DNA from: an uncultured Muribaculaceae bacterium
GTDB taxonomy: Bacteria; Bacteroidota; Bacteroidia; Bacteroidales; Muribaculaceae
Assembly (NCBI GenBank): GCA_944321725.1
Contig: CALUMI010000022.1
Span: 1-41,355 of the forward strand
Length of the DNA stretch: 41,355 bases
Direction: 5' to 3'
Shown here: in pieces, positions 33,582 to 41,355 of the stretch
Position numbering within the stretch: position 1 is the first letter of the stretch
Layout: each line of letters begins with the position of its first letter
Made by a program: the position numbers and the translations under genes
The notes under the pieces: model-generated
Told to the model about the DNA's origin: nothing
The model's input: only the letters and a program-made list of their open reading frames with translations
The model's database searches: none

Positions 33582-35130
33582 AATCAAAGGTGTGCTGGTT
33601 GGATTGGCCTGTATGTTGGCTTTAAAGATTGCTGCGCAAGACAAGGAGCGTCCTAATATTATATTTATAATGAGTGACGACCATGCGCGTCAGGCAATGA
33701 GCATTTACGGGCATCCTATAGGCAGAGTGGCTCCAACTCCGAATATTGATCGTATTGGCCGTGATGGCGCTGTATTTTATAATAATTATTGTTGTAATTC
33801 CATTTCAGGACCGAGCCGGGCGGCTATTCTTACCGGAAAACACAGCCATAAAAACGGATTTATGCAAAATTCCAATAAAGCGTTTGACGGAAGTCAACAG
33901 ACGCTTCCGAAGATTTTGCAGGCAAACGGTTATGAAACGGCAATTATCGGTAAGTGGCATTTGGTGTCGAAGCCTACAGGATTTGACCATTGGATGATAT
34001 TGAATGACCAGGGTGATTATTATAATCCATATTTTATAACAGAGTCTGACACTACAAGGCATTATGGCTATGTGACGGATTTGATAACGGAGTATTGCGA
34101 GGAGTGGCTTGACAGCCGCGAGGGCAAAGATAGCAAACCATTTTTCCTGATGATGCACCACAAGGCGGCTCATCGCAATTGGGTGCCTGCGGAAAGGCAT
34201 TATCATTTGTATGAGAACACTGTGTTTCCGGTGCCTGACACTTATTTCGACGACTATTCCACACGCTATGCTGCCGGCTTGCAGACAATGAACATATATC
34301 GTGATATGTATGAGGGGCACGATTTGAAAATGGTGACAGGAATCGACAGCGACACTCTTCTTTACGATCCTTGGCCACAAGCTTTTTTACAGACAATGAC
34401 AGAAGCGGAAAGAGAGCGTTTTTTTGATGCCTATCGCGACCGTAACAATGAATTCTATCTGCATAAGCGCACTCAGCGCGAAGTGGCTGAATGGAAATAT
34501 CAACGTTATTTGCAGGACTATATGGCTACGATAGCAAGTGTAGATGAGAGTGTGGGTGAGATTTTGGATTATTTGGAGCGCACGGGGCTTGACGAAAACA
34601 CTATAGTGATTTATACTACCGACCAAGGATTCTATCTTGGTGAGCATGGTTGGTTTGATAAACGGTTTATGTATGAGGAGTCGTTCTGCATGCCTATGGT
34701 TATGAGTTGGAAAGGGCATATCGCTCCGGGAACGGAAGTGGATGCTTTGACGCAAAATATAGATTTTGCGCCGACAATCCTTGATATGTGTGGTATTGCA
34801 GTGCCCGACGACATGCAGGGTGTATCGTTTAAAGAGGTGGTGGAAACAGGGAAGACACCTTCTACATGGAGGAAATCATTGTATTATCATTATTATGAAT
34901 TTCCGGGGTTCCACAATGTAAGGGCCCATTATGGTGTTAAAATGGGTGACTATAAGCTGATGTGTTTCTATAAGGAAGGAAAATGGGAACTTTTTAATCT
35001 TGCGGATGATCCTGAGGAACTTAATAACATTTACGGAAAAACGGGAACCGAGAAGATAACAGAGGAGTTGAAAGCTGAATTGGAAAGACTTCAGGAAGTG
35101 TATGATGTTCCGAAATATTTGTGTAAATAA
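33574..35130 (+). CDS. Exported serine-type sulfatase
   Basis: A 518-residue S1-family sulfatase with signal peptide (1-21). RPNIIFIMSDDHARQAM carries the metal-binding D35 and D36; S78-G-P-S-R followed by AAILTGKHSHKNG is the formylglycine motif in serine form. Other conserved parts are IIGKWHL, DQGFYLGEHGWFDKRFMYEES and GDYKLM. The opening DDHA..A.S.YG and Ser-type core resemble Bacteroides GlcNAc-6-sulfatases acting on heparan or mucin sugars; the exact sulfate position is inference. It overlaps the maturase gene by 8 nt, so both are translationally linked. DNA is more AT-rich than the GH3/GH43 genes ahead. Confidence 0.95.
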   Translation: MRKIKGVLVGLACMLALKIAAQDKERPNIIFIMSDDHARQAMSIYGHPIGRVAPTPNIDRIGRDGAVFYNNYCCNSISGPSRAAILTGKHSHKNGFMQNSNKAFDGSQQTLPKILQANGYETAIIGKWHLVSKPTGFDHWMILNDQGDYYNPYFITESDTTRHYGYVTDLITEYCEEWLDSREGKDSKPFFLMMHHKAAHRNWVPAERHYHLYENTVFPVPDTYFDDYSTRYAAGLQTMNIYRDMYEGHDLKMVTGIDSDTLLYDPWPQAFLQTMTEAERERFFDAYRDRNNEFYLHKRTQREVAEWKYQRYLQDYMATIASVDESVGEILDYLERTGLDENTIVIYTTDQGFYLGEHGWFDKRFMYEESFCMPMVMSWKGHIAPGTEVDALTQNIDFAPTILDMCGIAVPDDMQGVSFKEVVETGKTPSTWRKSLYYHYYEFPGFHNVRAHYGVKMGDYKLMCFYKEGKWELFNLADDPEELNNIYGKTGTEKITEELKAELERLQEVYDVPKYLCK

Positions 35131-35152
35131 AGATATACACTCATATAAAAGT

Positions 35153-35184
35153 TTTGCGGATATGAAAAATGTTGTATATCTTTG
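35153..35184 (+). promoter_or_regulatory. rpsU promoter
   Basis: TTTG (35153-35156), 20-nt spacer, TATCTTTG (35177-35184): exact consensus. It predicts a leader of about 180 nt. Confidence 0.85.
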
Positions 35185-35190
35185 CATCCG

Positions 35191-35371
35191 CATAAATGAA
35201 AGGAGGTCGTAAAGGCCATTTATCAGATATACAGTTAGATACATACGGTTGGCGTGGCTGACGGCAGGCTGCGCGGGTGTAAAGCGGAATCGGCGGTGCG
35301 CTTTGCAATCATATTCATGCGAGAAAACGCCGAAACAAAAAGTAGAACAAATAATAAAGTAACAGATAAAA
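35191..35371 (+). promoter_or_regulatory. Long rpsU leader with a strong Shine-Dalgarno motif
   Basis: The leader contains GAAAGGAGGT (35198-35207), a perfect complement to the 16S anti-Shine-Dalgarno, yet 165 nt upstream of the rpsU start and without a well-spaced ATG. An ATG at 35196 opens a 21-codon frame (to TGA at 35261) through the motif. Downstream is a possible hairpin AAAGCG (35281-35286) / CGCTTT (35299-35304), then an A-rich run up to the start codon. In Bacteroidia bS21 masks the anti-Shine-Dalgarno, so this motif could sense bS21-free ribosomes (inference). Confidence 0.55.
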
Positions 35372-35563
35372 ATGATAATTGTACCGGTAAAAGAAGGCGA
35401 GAACATTGAAAAAGCCCTCAAAAAATTCAAAAGAAAATTCGAGAAAACAGGAGTTGTAAAAGAGTTGCGCAACCGTCAGGCGTTTGAGAAGCCGTCGGTA
35501 AGAAACCGCAAAAAGATAATGAAAGCCATCTACGTTCAGAAGTTGCGTGCGGCTGAAGAATAA
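35372..35563 (+). CDS. rpsU: Ribosomal protein bS21
   Basis: A 63-residue basic small-subunit protein: MIIVPVKEGENIEKALKKFKRKFEKTGVVKELRNRQAFEKPS then a Lys/Arg-rich helix. In Bacteroidia, bS21 (with bS18 and bS6) holds the 3' end of 16S rRNA so that Shine-Dalgarno pairing is blocked, which is why genes here lack such sites. It is preceded by a strong promoter and long leader and followed, with a separate promoter, by the xer recombinase gene, the usual Bacteroidales order. Confidence 0.96.
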   Translation: MIIVPVKEGENIEKALKKFKRKFEKTGVVKELRNRQAFEKPSVRNRKKIMKAIYVQKLRAAEE

Positions 35564-35577
35564 TTTTTTGTCGGATT

Positions 35578-35625
35578 ATTTGGAATAACCAAATAGATTT
35601 CCTATTTTCGTGAAAGAATCACGAA
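35578..35625 (+). promoter_or_regulatory. Promoter of the recombinase-hpf operon with two inverted repeats
   Basis: TTTG (35579-35582), 20-nt spacer, TATTTTCG (35603-35610). ATTTGG-N5-CCAAAT (35578-35594) overlays the -33 box and TTCGTGA-N5-TCACGAA (35607-35625) overlays the end of the -7 box, their centres about 30 bp apart. Both are perfect. Confidence 0.6.
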
Positions 35626-35628
35626 ATT

Positions 35629-36522
35629 ATGGGAGTTGACGATTTTTTGAAATATCTGCGGTATGAGCTGAATTATTCGGCTCATACCGTTTTGTCATAT
35701 TCCAACGACTTGCGGCAGTTCTCCGACTATCTGACCGGAGGAAAATGCGAGTTCGACCCTTGCTCTGTGACAGTGGCGGATGTGCGCTCGTGGGTGTTCC
35801 AACTGTCAAAGTCCGGTTTTGCGGTAAGGTCTATCCGGCGCAAGGTGCAGGCGTTGAAATCTTACTACCATTTGCTTATGAAGCGCGGCATCGTTGACGA
35901 AAGTCCGGTTTCCGACGTGCCTATGGCGCGTATTCCGCAATCGCTGCCATCGTTTGTGCGTGAAGAGGGAATGGACACCGTGCTCGACGCTGATTTTGAC
36001 CACAATGATTTCGAGTCGGTGCGCGACCGCCTTATTGTCGCCATGTTTTATGAGACGGGAATACGCCGGTCGGAGTTGATTTCTTTGAAAAAAACTGATG
36101 TAAATACGGTTTCCGGTGAACTAAAAGTGCATGGAAAGCGTAATAAGGATAGAGTGGTGCCTTTCGGCGAGGAGCTGAGGCAGCTGTTGCTTCTTTACAT
36201 GAAGCTCAGGGAGGAGCAGCCGGGCGCGGAATTGAGAGAGCTGTTTATTACCAAGAGAGGTAACGCGCTGTATCCGTCGATTGTCTACAGGATAGTGACA
36301 GAGGCTCTTTCTGCGGTAACATCATCCAAGCGGTCGCCGCACACGTTGCGCCACTCGTTTGCCTCGGTGTTGCTCAACAACGGGGCGGAACTTAACAGTG
36401 TGAAAGAAATGTTGGGACATGAGTCGCTTGCCACAACGCAGGTCTACACTCATATCACATACAGTGAACTGAAACAAAACTATAAACAAGCTCATCCGAG
36501 AGCATTAAAAAAAGGAGGGTAA
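35629..36522 (+). CDS. XerC/XerD-type tyrosine recombinase
   Basis: A 297-residue site-specific recombinase of chromosomal Xer length. N-terminal SAM-like core-binding domain (about 1-85: FLKYLRYELNYSAHTVLSYSNDLRQF) and C-terminal catalytic domain with the full set of residues: Arg in YETGIRRSELISL, Lys in VHGKRNKDRVVP, HTLRHSFAS (His and Arg), LGHESLATTQ (His) and the Tyr in VYTH. Xer proteins resolve chromosome dimers at dif. In Bacteroidales this gene regularly sits between rpsU and hpf, so it is part of the core genome rather than an integrase of a mobile element. The hpf start follows its stop by 1 nt. Confidence 0.93.
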   Translation: MGVDDFLKYLRYELNYSAHTVLSYSNDLRQFSDYLTGGKCEFDPCSVTVADVRSWVFQLSKSGFAVRSIRRKVQALKSYYHLLMKRGIVDESPVSDVPMARIPQSLPSFVREEGMDTVLDADFDHNDFESVRDRLIVAMFYETGIRRSELISLKKTDVNTVSGELKVHGKRNKDRVVPFGEELRQLLLLYMKLREEQPGAELRELFITKRGNALYPSIVYRIVTEALSAVTSSKRSPHTLRHSFASVLLNNGAELNSVKEMLGHESLATTQVYTHITYSELKQNYKQAHPRALKKGG

Positions 36523-36523
36523 A

Positions 36524-36820
36524 ATGGAAGTTAGAATTAAAGCCATCCATTTCGATGCAACTGCAAAGTTGGAGGAATTTATCAACAAGAAAGCGCAAAA
36601 GCTCGCGCGGCGTAACGAGGCGATTGCCACATTCGATGTGACACTGAAAGTCGTTAAGCCGGAAACATCGATGAACAAGGAGGCGTCGATTAAGTTGACA
36701 GTTCCTAATTGTGAGGATTTGTTCGCGTCAAAAATAGCCGACACATTTGAGGAGGCGGTAGATTTGGCAATCGACGCCCTTGACCGTCAGTTGGTGAAAA
36801 TTAAGGATAAGAAGAAATAA
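36524..36820 (+). CDS. hpf: Ribosome hibernation promoting factor (HPF/RaiA family)
   Basis: A 98-residue short-form HPF: MEVRIKAIHFDATAKLEEFINKKAQKLARR, ATFDVTLKV, ASIKLTVPNCEDLFASKIADTFEEAVDLAIDALDRQLVKIKDKKK, the beta-alpha-beta-beta-beta-alpha pattern. It binds the ribosomal A and P sites and helps keep idle ribosomes. The start is 1 nt after the recombinase stop, so translation is coupled. A strong hairpin follows. Confidence 0.95.
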   Translation: MEVRIKAIHFDATAKLEEFINKKAQKLARRNEAIATFDVTLKVVKPETSMNKEASIKLTVPNCEDLFASKIADTFEEAVDLAIDALDRQLVKIKDKKK

Positions 36821-36840
36821 GCCGGTGTAATGGCTTGTAT

Positions 36841-36868
36841 GAAAGCGGGCGGCATGCCGCCCGCTTTC
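36841..36868 (+). terminator. Hairpin after hpf
   Basis: A perfect 14+14 palindrome, arms GAAAGCGGGCGGCA and TGCCGCCCGCTTTC. No T-run; the next bases (GCTATAATATTTG) include a near -7 box (TAATATTTG, one base too long) that may start the beta-helix gene. Confidence 0.7.
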
Positions 36869-36902
36869 GCTATAATATTTGCGGAGTTAAAGCGTGTGAA
36901 AG

Positions 36903-39128
36903 ATGTTGCAGTATAGAATAATTTTGATTATCATTGCGTTGTCGTTAAATCTAATGTGTGCGGCTATGGAAGAGGAGGAAATAACTATAATTGAAGAAAA
37001 TGGAGCATTACTCATAGTTGGTGATGCGAAAATTGATGAGTTGCTTAGCTTTGGAATTGAAGATAAAACTCTTGTCTTTCAGGGCGGAAAGATAGTGCGT
37101 GGTTCGAAATATGATACCATTTGTGGTGATAACACACGGATTGTTGCTCCTTTGTGCCAAATATTCGATGACGATGTTGAAGTCGATGGGGTGTGGGCTG
37201 TAGACCGCGCGTATCCGCAATGGTTCGGCGCGGTGGCGTACAGTTCTGTTGAAGAAGCGGAGAAAGGGCTTAATGCCGACGCTGCCATTAATAAGGCGAT
37301 AAAATTCAAGAAAGCCGGCGAGGTGTTTATCCCAAGAGGCGTATATCTGATAAAAAACACTGTGAAAATGCCGGCGGGCATACAGCTGGTCGGAGAAGTG
37401 GGATATCGTTTGGAGGGGGATGATTGCGGTACAACTCTGCTCGTAAAGTTCGATGGCGCAAACTATAAGTTGTATGCCAATTCGGATACGCTTTCCAACA
37501 ACAATTATGCGCTTGCCGTGAATGTGAACGCCGACGGAAGTGCGTGGGAGTATCAATATCCGGCTACAGGAACGTTGGTGAAGAACATAACGTTTGAAAA
37601 TGAGACAAGGGTAAAGGATATGGTTTTGGAAGATGGTGATTATAAAGAAAAAGAAGTCCTTGTAGCTTTGAGATGCTGTCTGTGTTATGGCGGCTCCACT
37701 TTCGATACTGTGATATGGCGCAATTTCGGTCAGGCAGTTTATTTCCCTAAATATTATTCAGACCACAAGGCAGTTGTGGACTGTACGTTTAATTGCGCAG
37801 GATATTTGAATTATGACGGAATCAACGGCGGCGATAAATTCTATGCGTTCGATATGGGGTGGCTTGGCGACGCGCTGCTGTTTCAGCATAACCAGATAAA
37901 CGATGGCGACTATACCAAAGGACTGCGCATATCGAGCTGCGGAGGCGGTGTGGTTTCCGCCAATGTGATTAACGCTGATGTGTTGATAGAGAACAGCAAA
38001 GGAATAACCTACTCGTCTAATCACATGGAGTATGGCGCAAAATTGTTTATCAAGCAGTCGAACGTGACAACCTCCAACAACTATTTTTGGCGCGGGGTTG
38101 ACCCGTCGGTGATTATTTGGGGCAGCCAATGGAACGACGGCTCGGTGGTGACGATGAACGGCGACATGTTCCTGTTTTATAATTCAAAATATTATAAGCC
38201 ATACGAAGAAAAAGGCATAATCAAAGATGAGTTTCTCGATAAGGCGGTGTGTGAGTATGATGTGGCAATCGATGGAAGTACTGTGCTGAATTTGTCGAAT
38301 GTCTACAGATATGAGGCAGGCACGGCATTTGAGAAGATGTATATGTTCGGGATTAAATTGGCCCATTATGAGGAAGATCATAGTGAGGAACTTGATGGCA
38401 TTCGGCCGGAGAACAAGCTGATTGACAAGGGCGCGGTTGACGAGTTCAACAGATATTCCTATGCGTTGTCGCAGAATTGCTCTATTCATGCAGGATTCTG
38501 CATTGATTCGCGGTTTTCTGTAAATTACCCGACAACACCGGCAACATTCTCGTTTATGAAAAATGGGAATGTTCGTTGGGTTAAGGATACAAACGCAAAT
38601 CCGGGCCTTTATTCTTACTCAATGCAAGTGTATTGGGATAAGGACAGGAGAATTCTCTATGAAAAAAATGGTGAATCTGATTTTGTTTTGTTTTCTGAAA
38701 GCGAACTGATAGAGCTTGGCAGAACCGAGAAAAAAGAAACGGGAGAAGAGTATGTGCCTGGTGCGCTTATTAGTTTTAATGGATTTCCTGTACAGTCGGG
38801 TGCTTATATTAGGCTCATCAGAACAAAACACAATAGCGGGAGCGATGAGGTGGAGGTGGAATATGTCGATGTTCCGGTAAGCGGGTCTGCGATATTGTAC
38901 GACAACGGGTTGTCGGTAGCCGGATTCGGATGGCAAAAAAACACTATCACGAGCGAGGATGCTGCCAAGATAGCCTGCAATAGCGGGATTATCGGAGCCA
39001 CGTTCACAGGCAAGAACATGACTTGCTACTCCACTAATAAAGATGTAACCGGCGCGGGATGGGCGAAAGGCGACATGATAGTCAACGTCGGTGCAGATGA
39101 TGATTGGACAATTGAAATAATAAAATAG
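36903..39128 (+). CDS. Secreted right-handed beta-helix protein (pectate-lyase-3-like)
   Basis: A 741-residue protein with a signal peptide (about 1-20). Residues 95-170 (WAVDRAYPQWFGAV..NADAAINKAIKFKKAGEVFIPRGVYLIKNTVKMPAGIQLVGE) show the start of a parallel beta-helix as in pectate lyase superfamily proteins and phage tailspikes; short repeated strands (NITFEN, TFDTVIWRNF, VVDCTFNCAG, LLFQHNQIND, SSCGGGVVSANVI, GITYSSNHMEYG) follow to about 400. The C-terminal 300 residues are beta-rich without a family I recognise, and there is no T9SS sorting domain. Catalytic residues are not evident. It lies 12 nt ahead of the leucine-rich-repeat gene, probably in one transcript. Base composition is mixed, with AT-rich stretches. 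Confidence 0.75.
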   Translation: MLQYRIILIIIALSLNLMCAAMEEEEITIIEENGALLIVGDAKIDELLSFGIEDKTLVFQGGKIVRGSKYDTICGDNTRIVAPLCQIFDDDVEVDGVWAVDRAYPQWFGAVAYSSVEEAEKGLNADAAINKAIKFKKAGEVFIPRGVYLIKNTVKMPAGIQLVGEVGYRLEGDDCGTTLLVKFDGANYKLYANSDTLSNNNYALAVNVNADGSAWEYQYPATGTLVKNITFENETRVKDMVLEDGDYKEKEVLVALRCCLCYGGSTFDTVIWRNFGQAVYFPKYYSDHKAVVDCTFNCAGYLNYDGINGGDKFYAFDMGWLGDALLFQHNQINDGDYTKGLRISSCGGGVVSANVINADVLIENSKGITYSSNHMEYGAKLFIKQSNVTTSNNYFWRGVDPSVIIWGSQWNDGSVVTMNGDMFLFYNSKYYKPYEEKGIIKDEFLDKAVCEYDVAIDGSTVLNLSNVYRYEAGTAFEKMYMFGIKLAHYEEDHSEELDGIRPENKLIDKGAVDEFNRYSYALSQNCSIHAGFCIDSRFSVNYPTTPATFSFMKNGNVRWVKDTNANPGLYSYSMQVYWDKDRRILYEKNGESDFVLFSESELIELGRTEKKETGEEYVPGALISFNGFPVQSGAYIRLIRTKHNSGSDEVEVEYVDVPVSGSAILYDNGLSVAGFGWQKNTITSEDAAKIACNSGIIGATFTGKNMTCYSTNKDVTGAGWAKGDMIVNVGADDDWTIEIIK

Positions 39129-39140
39129 GAGGATGATGTT

Positions 39141-41006
39141 ATGAAACGTGTGATTTTAACTTTGGCATGTCTTGCGGCGTTTCTTCCGGAGGCGTTTGCC
39201 TTAACTGTTTCCTGCTACAGTGGGAGTGTGGGAGAGCTTTCCGGTGCGCTTGCCAAAGCATTGGATGATGAAACTCATTATGATGACGTTACAACATTGA
39301 TAGTGACCGGAAAGTTTGGCGATGAGGATCTTGATTTTTGCTGTTGGAATCTCGATTTGGATACATTGGATTTATCTGGCGCTGATTTTACAGAAACACC
39401 GCATAATCCGAAAAGCGGGAATGACTATTATATATGGGATAATGCTCTATCAGCAGAGTATTCTCCATATATAGGTAGTACATTAAATGTTAAAACGTGG
39501 ATTTTGCCAAATACGTTGGAGAATATACCAGATGGCGTTTTCCTTGAAAATCCAAATCCTTATTACTATGGGGATGAGGATTTTATCTATGATGGCGTCT
39601 TTTCCAAGATAGAGAGGTTTGAATTTAAAGATAATCCATATTTTACGAGTGTCGATGGTGTCATATTCGATAAAAAGGCGGAAAAATTGATAGCAATGCC
39701 TCCAAATTATGAAAATGTGACGTATACGCTTCCTCCAACAACGCAAGAGATAGCTTCTATGTCGTGCGTAGGATCGAAGATATCCGCATTATATTATTAT
39801 TCAGGCTTAAACACTATAAGAGAAAGTGCTTTTGCCTATTGTAAGAACTTGCGTGAGATAAAGAATGTTGGAGAGTCCGCAGCTTCTAAATTAGGAACTA
39901 TAGAAAGATTTGCGTTTGCCCGGTGTATAAATCTTACAGATGTAGTGCTGCCTGATAATGTTTCTGTTTTATCGAGCGAAGCTTTCGTTGCCTCTGATAA
40001 TATAGAAACTATAGTGTATCCTGAGTATTTGATTGATTTGTTGGTTCTTTTGCCAAAGGTTTCTAAAGTTGAGATACCTCGCTATACAGAGGATTTTTTG
40101 CTAACCAAAGATGCTGATCCGATGATTGAGATAACTGTCGATCCTGAGAACGAGCATTTTGTGGTGGAAGATGGGGGCGTGATTTACAATAAAGACAAGA
40201 GTGCCATATACTATTTTCCACAGGCCAAGACGGGGCAATATGAGCTTCCGGAAAGTGTAAGGATTATAAAAACGTGCGCATTCAGGGCTTCTTCCATAGA
40301 AAGTGTGTCAATGCCGTCTGTGGAGGAAATCGAGGGCCATGCGTTTCAGTATTCTTCGATATCCGGCAATATAGAAGCTCCGAAAGCGACGGTTGTTGGT
40401 GATTATTCTGACGGAGCTTTTACTTATTGTAAAAATATAAAAGGCGCAAAATTTGATAGTTTGCAAGATTTTTGCGGAATTAATTTTAGCGGTTCGTCAA
40501 TAGAGGAATTGGATCTTCCTTCTGTTGCGAATGTTAGTTCTATGGGTTCCTGTAGGCAACTTAAAAAATTGTATATTGGCCATAATGACTTGTCAATAGA
40601 TGATGGGGATGAATTTTTGTCGATACCGGAGGTATATGTCAGAAGTCAGAATCCACCTGCTGTTGACTGGTCTTGGTCTGTCCCGGATGAGATTGGTACG
40701 CTGTATGTTCCGACAGGCTCACGTGCCAAGTATTTAATGGCAAATTTCTGGAGAGAGTACATGGATGTCCAAGAGATAGAGATGGAGCTTGGCGGTGCGC
40801 AGGATGCGATTGCCGACTATGCAGTCAGGGTGGTTGCCACCTCTGGCGGAATACGCTTGGAAGGAGCGGACGCGGCGACACGGGTTGCAGTGTACGACGT
40901 TTCGGGTCGGATGATGTACGATGGCACGGACACAGAGATAGCCTTGCCGCAAGGCATGTATATAGTCAAGGCCGGCAATGAGGTCAGCAAAGTGGTTGTC
41001 AGATAA
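39141..41006 (+). CDS. BspA-like leucine-rich-repeat protein with T9SS sorting domain
   Basis: A 621-residue protein with signal peptide (1-20). The body (about 100-530) consists of irregular leucine-rich repeats of the BspA/LRR_5 type (YYYSGLNTIRESAFAYCKNLREI, GTIERFAFARCINLTDVVLPDNV, RIIKTCAFRASSIESVSMPS). The last about 70 residues (VRVVATSGGIRLEGADAATRVAVYDVSGRMMYDG...LPQGMYIVKAGNEVSKVVVR) are a T9SS type A-like sorting domain. BspA proteins mediate surface adhesion; that role is likely. The repeat body is clearly AT-rich, the sorting domain and signal less so, suggesting a swapped central part. Sits between hpf and tRNA-Thr, an unusual place. Confidence 0.85.
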   Translation: MKRVILTLACLAAFLPEAFALTVSCYSGSVGELSGALAKALDDETHYDDVTTLIVTGKFGDEDLDFCCWNLDLDTLDLSGADFTETPHNPKSGNDYYIWDNALSAEYSPYIGSTLNVKTWILPNTLENIPDGVFLENPNPYYYGDEDFIYDGVFSKIERFEFKDNPYFTSVDGVIFDKKAEKLIAMPPNYENVTYTLPPTTQEIASMSCVGSKISALYYYSGLNTIRESAFAYCKNLREIKNVGESAASKLGTIERFAFARCINLTDVVLPDNVSVLSSEAFVASDNIETIVYPEYLIDLLVLLPKVSKVEIPRYTEDFLLTKDADPMIEITVDPENEHFVVEDGGVIYNKDKSAIYYFPQAKTGQYELPESVRIIKTCAFRASSIESVSMPSVEEIEGHAFQYSSISGNIEAPKATVVGDYSDGAFTYCKNIKGAKFDSLQDFCGINFSGSSIEELDLPSVANVSSMGSCRQLKKLYIGHNDLSIDDGDEFLSIPEVYVRSQNPPAVDWSWSVPDEIGTLYVPTGSRAKYLMANFWREYMDVQEIEMELGGAQDAIADYAVRVVATSGGIRLEGADAATRVAVYDVSGRMMYDGTDTEIALPQGMYIVKAGNEVSKVVVR

Positions 41007-41027
41007 TGCCGTGTAGCAAGCATAATC

Positions 41028-41070
41028 GGGCGGCATTGCCGTAGAGGCAGTGCTGCCCTTGTTTTTGTTG
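41028..41070 (+). terminator. Terminator of the two-gene secreted-protein cluster
   Basis: GGGCGGCATTGCC (41028-41040) with GGCAGTGCTGCCC (41046-41058), two G-U wobbles, followed by TTGTTTTTGTTG. Confidence 0.85.
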
Positions 41071-41213
41071 TGTAGGATTTGGGAGCTGCCGGGCAGCGCA
41101 CTCTGATATTGGCAAATTAACCGTTGCTTGGCATCGCGGATTCAATGGCTCCGTAATTTTGGGTAGAAAGGGAGAAGAAAATGGAAAAGATTTGAAAAAT
41201 AAATGCGAAATAT

Positions 41214-41243
41214 TTTGGATGTAAAAAAAAATGCCTAACTTTG
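41214..41243 (+). promoter_or_regulatory. Promoter of the tRNA-Thr transcript
   Basis: TTTG (41214-41217), 18-nt spacer, TAACTTTG (41236-41243). It lies 45 nt before the mature tRNA start. The rest of 41007-41288 shows the terminator and otherwise nothing. Confidence 0.75.
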
Positions 41244-41288
41244 CAGTCGCTTTCAGTCTTGCGTGTTGACGCAAAATGTTGAAAAAAC

Positions 41289-41355
41289 GCCTCTTTAGCT
41301 CAGTTGGCCAGAGCACGTGATTTGTAATCTCGGGGTCGTTGGTTCGAATCCGACA
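41289..41355 (+). tRNA. tRNA-Thr (anticodon TGT), cut by the window edge
   Basis: The acceptor strand GCCTCTT (41289-41295), TA, D arm GCTC...GAGC, anticodon loop TTTGTAA (41321-41327) with TGT at 41323-41325, and T loop GGTTCGAATCC are all present; the 3' acceptor strand lies outside. Anticodon TGT reads ACA/ACG threonine codons. In Bacteroidales this tRNA usually starts the tRNA-tuf cluster. Confidence 0.95.

Noticed and set aside
35629..36522. Tyrosine recombinase as integrase of a mobile element
   Set aside because: Its place between rpsU and hpf and its length fit the chromosomal Xer protein of Bacteroidales, not an element integrase.

Overview
The window looks like a chromosome segment of a gut-type Bacteroidales bacterium, plausibly Muribaculaceae (family level is inference). 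Reasons: most intergenic regions carry the Bacteroidota promoter pattern (TTTG, about 19-20 nt, TAnnTTTG), start codons lack Shine-Dalgarno sequences, two secreted proteins end in type IX secretion (T9SS) type A sorting domains, and gene content is typical of the order (serine-type sulfatase with its radical-SAM maturase, GH3 and GH43 enzymes, an OPT transporter, and an rpsU-xer-hpf cluster followed by tRNA-Thr).

Layout. 1-900: META-domain lipoprotein gene (minus). 950-4107: accessory stretch with a RelE/ParE-type toxin-antitoxin pair and a lone 806-residue protein that resembles structural proteins of Bacteroidales phages. 4128-4349: three tandem 74-bp repeats, each holding a complete promoter, directly in front of pdxJ (4380-5093). 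5177-7835: minus-strand operon of a GT4 glycosyltransferase, an InaA/WaaP-like sugar kinase and a GT32 glycosyltransferase, probably for lipopolysaccharide or capsule. 7893-8003: remnant of a small gene. 8106-10058: OPT-family transporter. 10187-13372 (minus): FAD-dependent oxidoreductase and CE7-type esterase, both exported. 13448-15736 (minus): RNase R.

16034-19837: tightly overlapping four-gene operon with a fused NapH/NapG-like membrane polyferredoxin, a Tat-exported aldo/keto reductase with ferredoxin domain, a DUF1893 protein and an ECF-S-like membrane protein. I know no defined function for it; it is the best candidate for an undescribed system. 19924-22367: Zn/Cd-type P1B ATPase and a Fur-family regulator behind a palindromic operator. 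22566-28070: giant T9SS-exported adhesin-like protein. 28297-35130: glycan-degradation operon (GH3, GH43, sulfatase maturase, sulfatase) with a palindrome-bearing control region.

35153-36820: rpsU, tyrosine recombinase and hibernation factor. In other Bacteroidales this cluster normally runs straight into tRNA-Thr and tuf. Here two genes for secreted proteins (a beta-helix protein and a BspA-like leucine-rich-repeat protein with T9SS tail) sit between hpf and tRNA-Thr, which is cut by the window edge at 41355.
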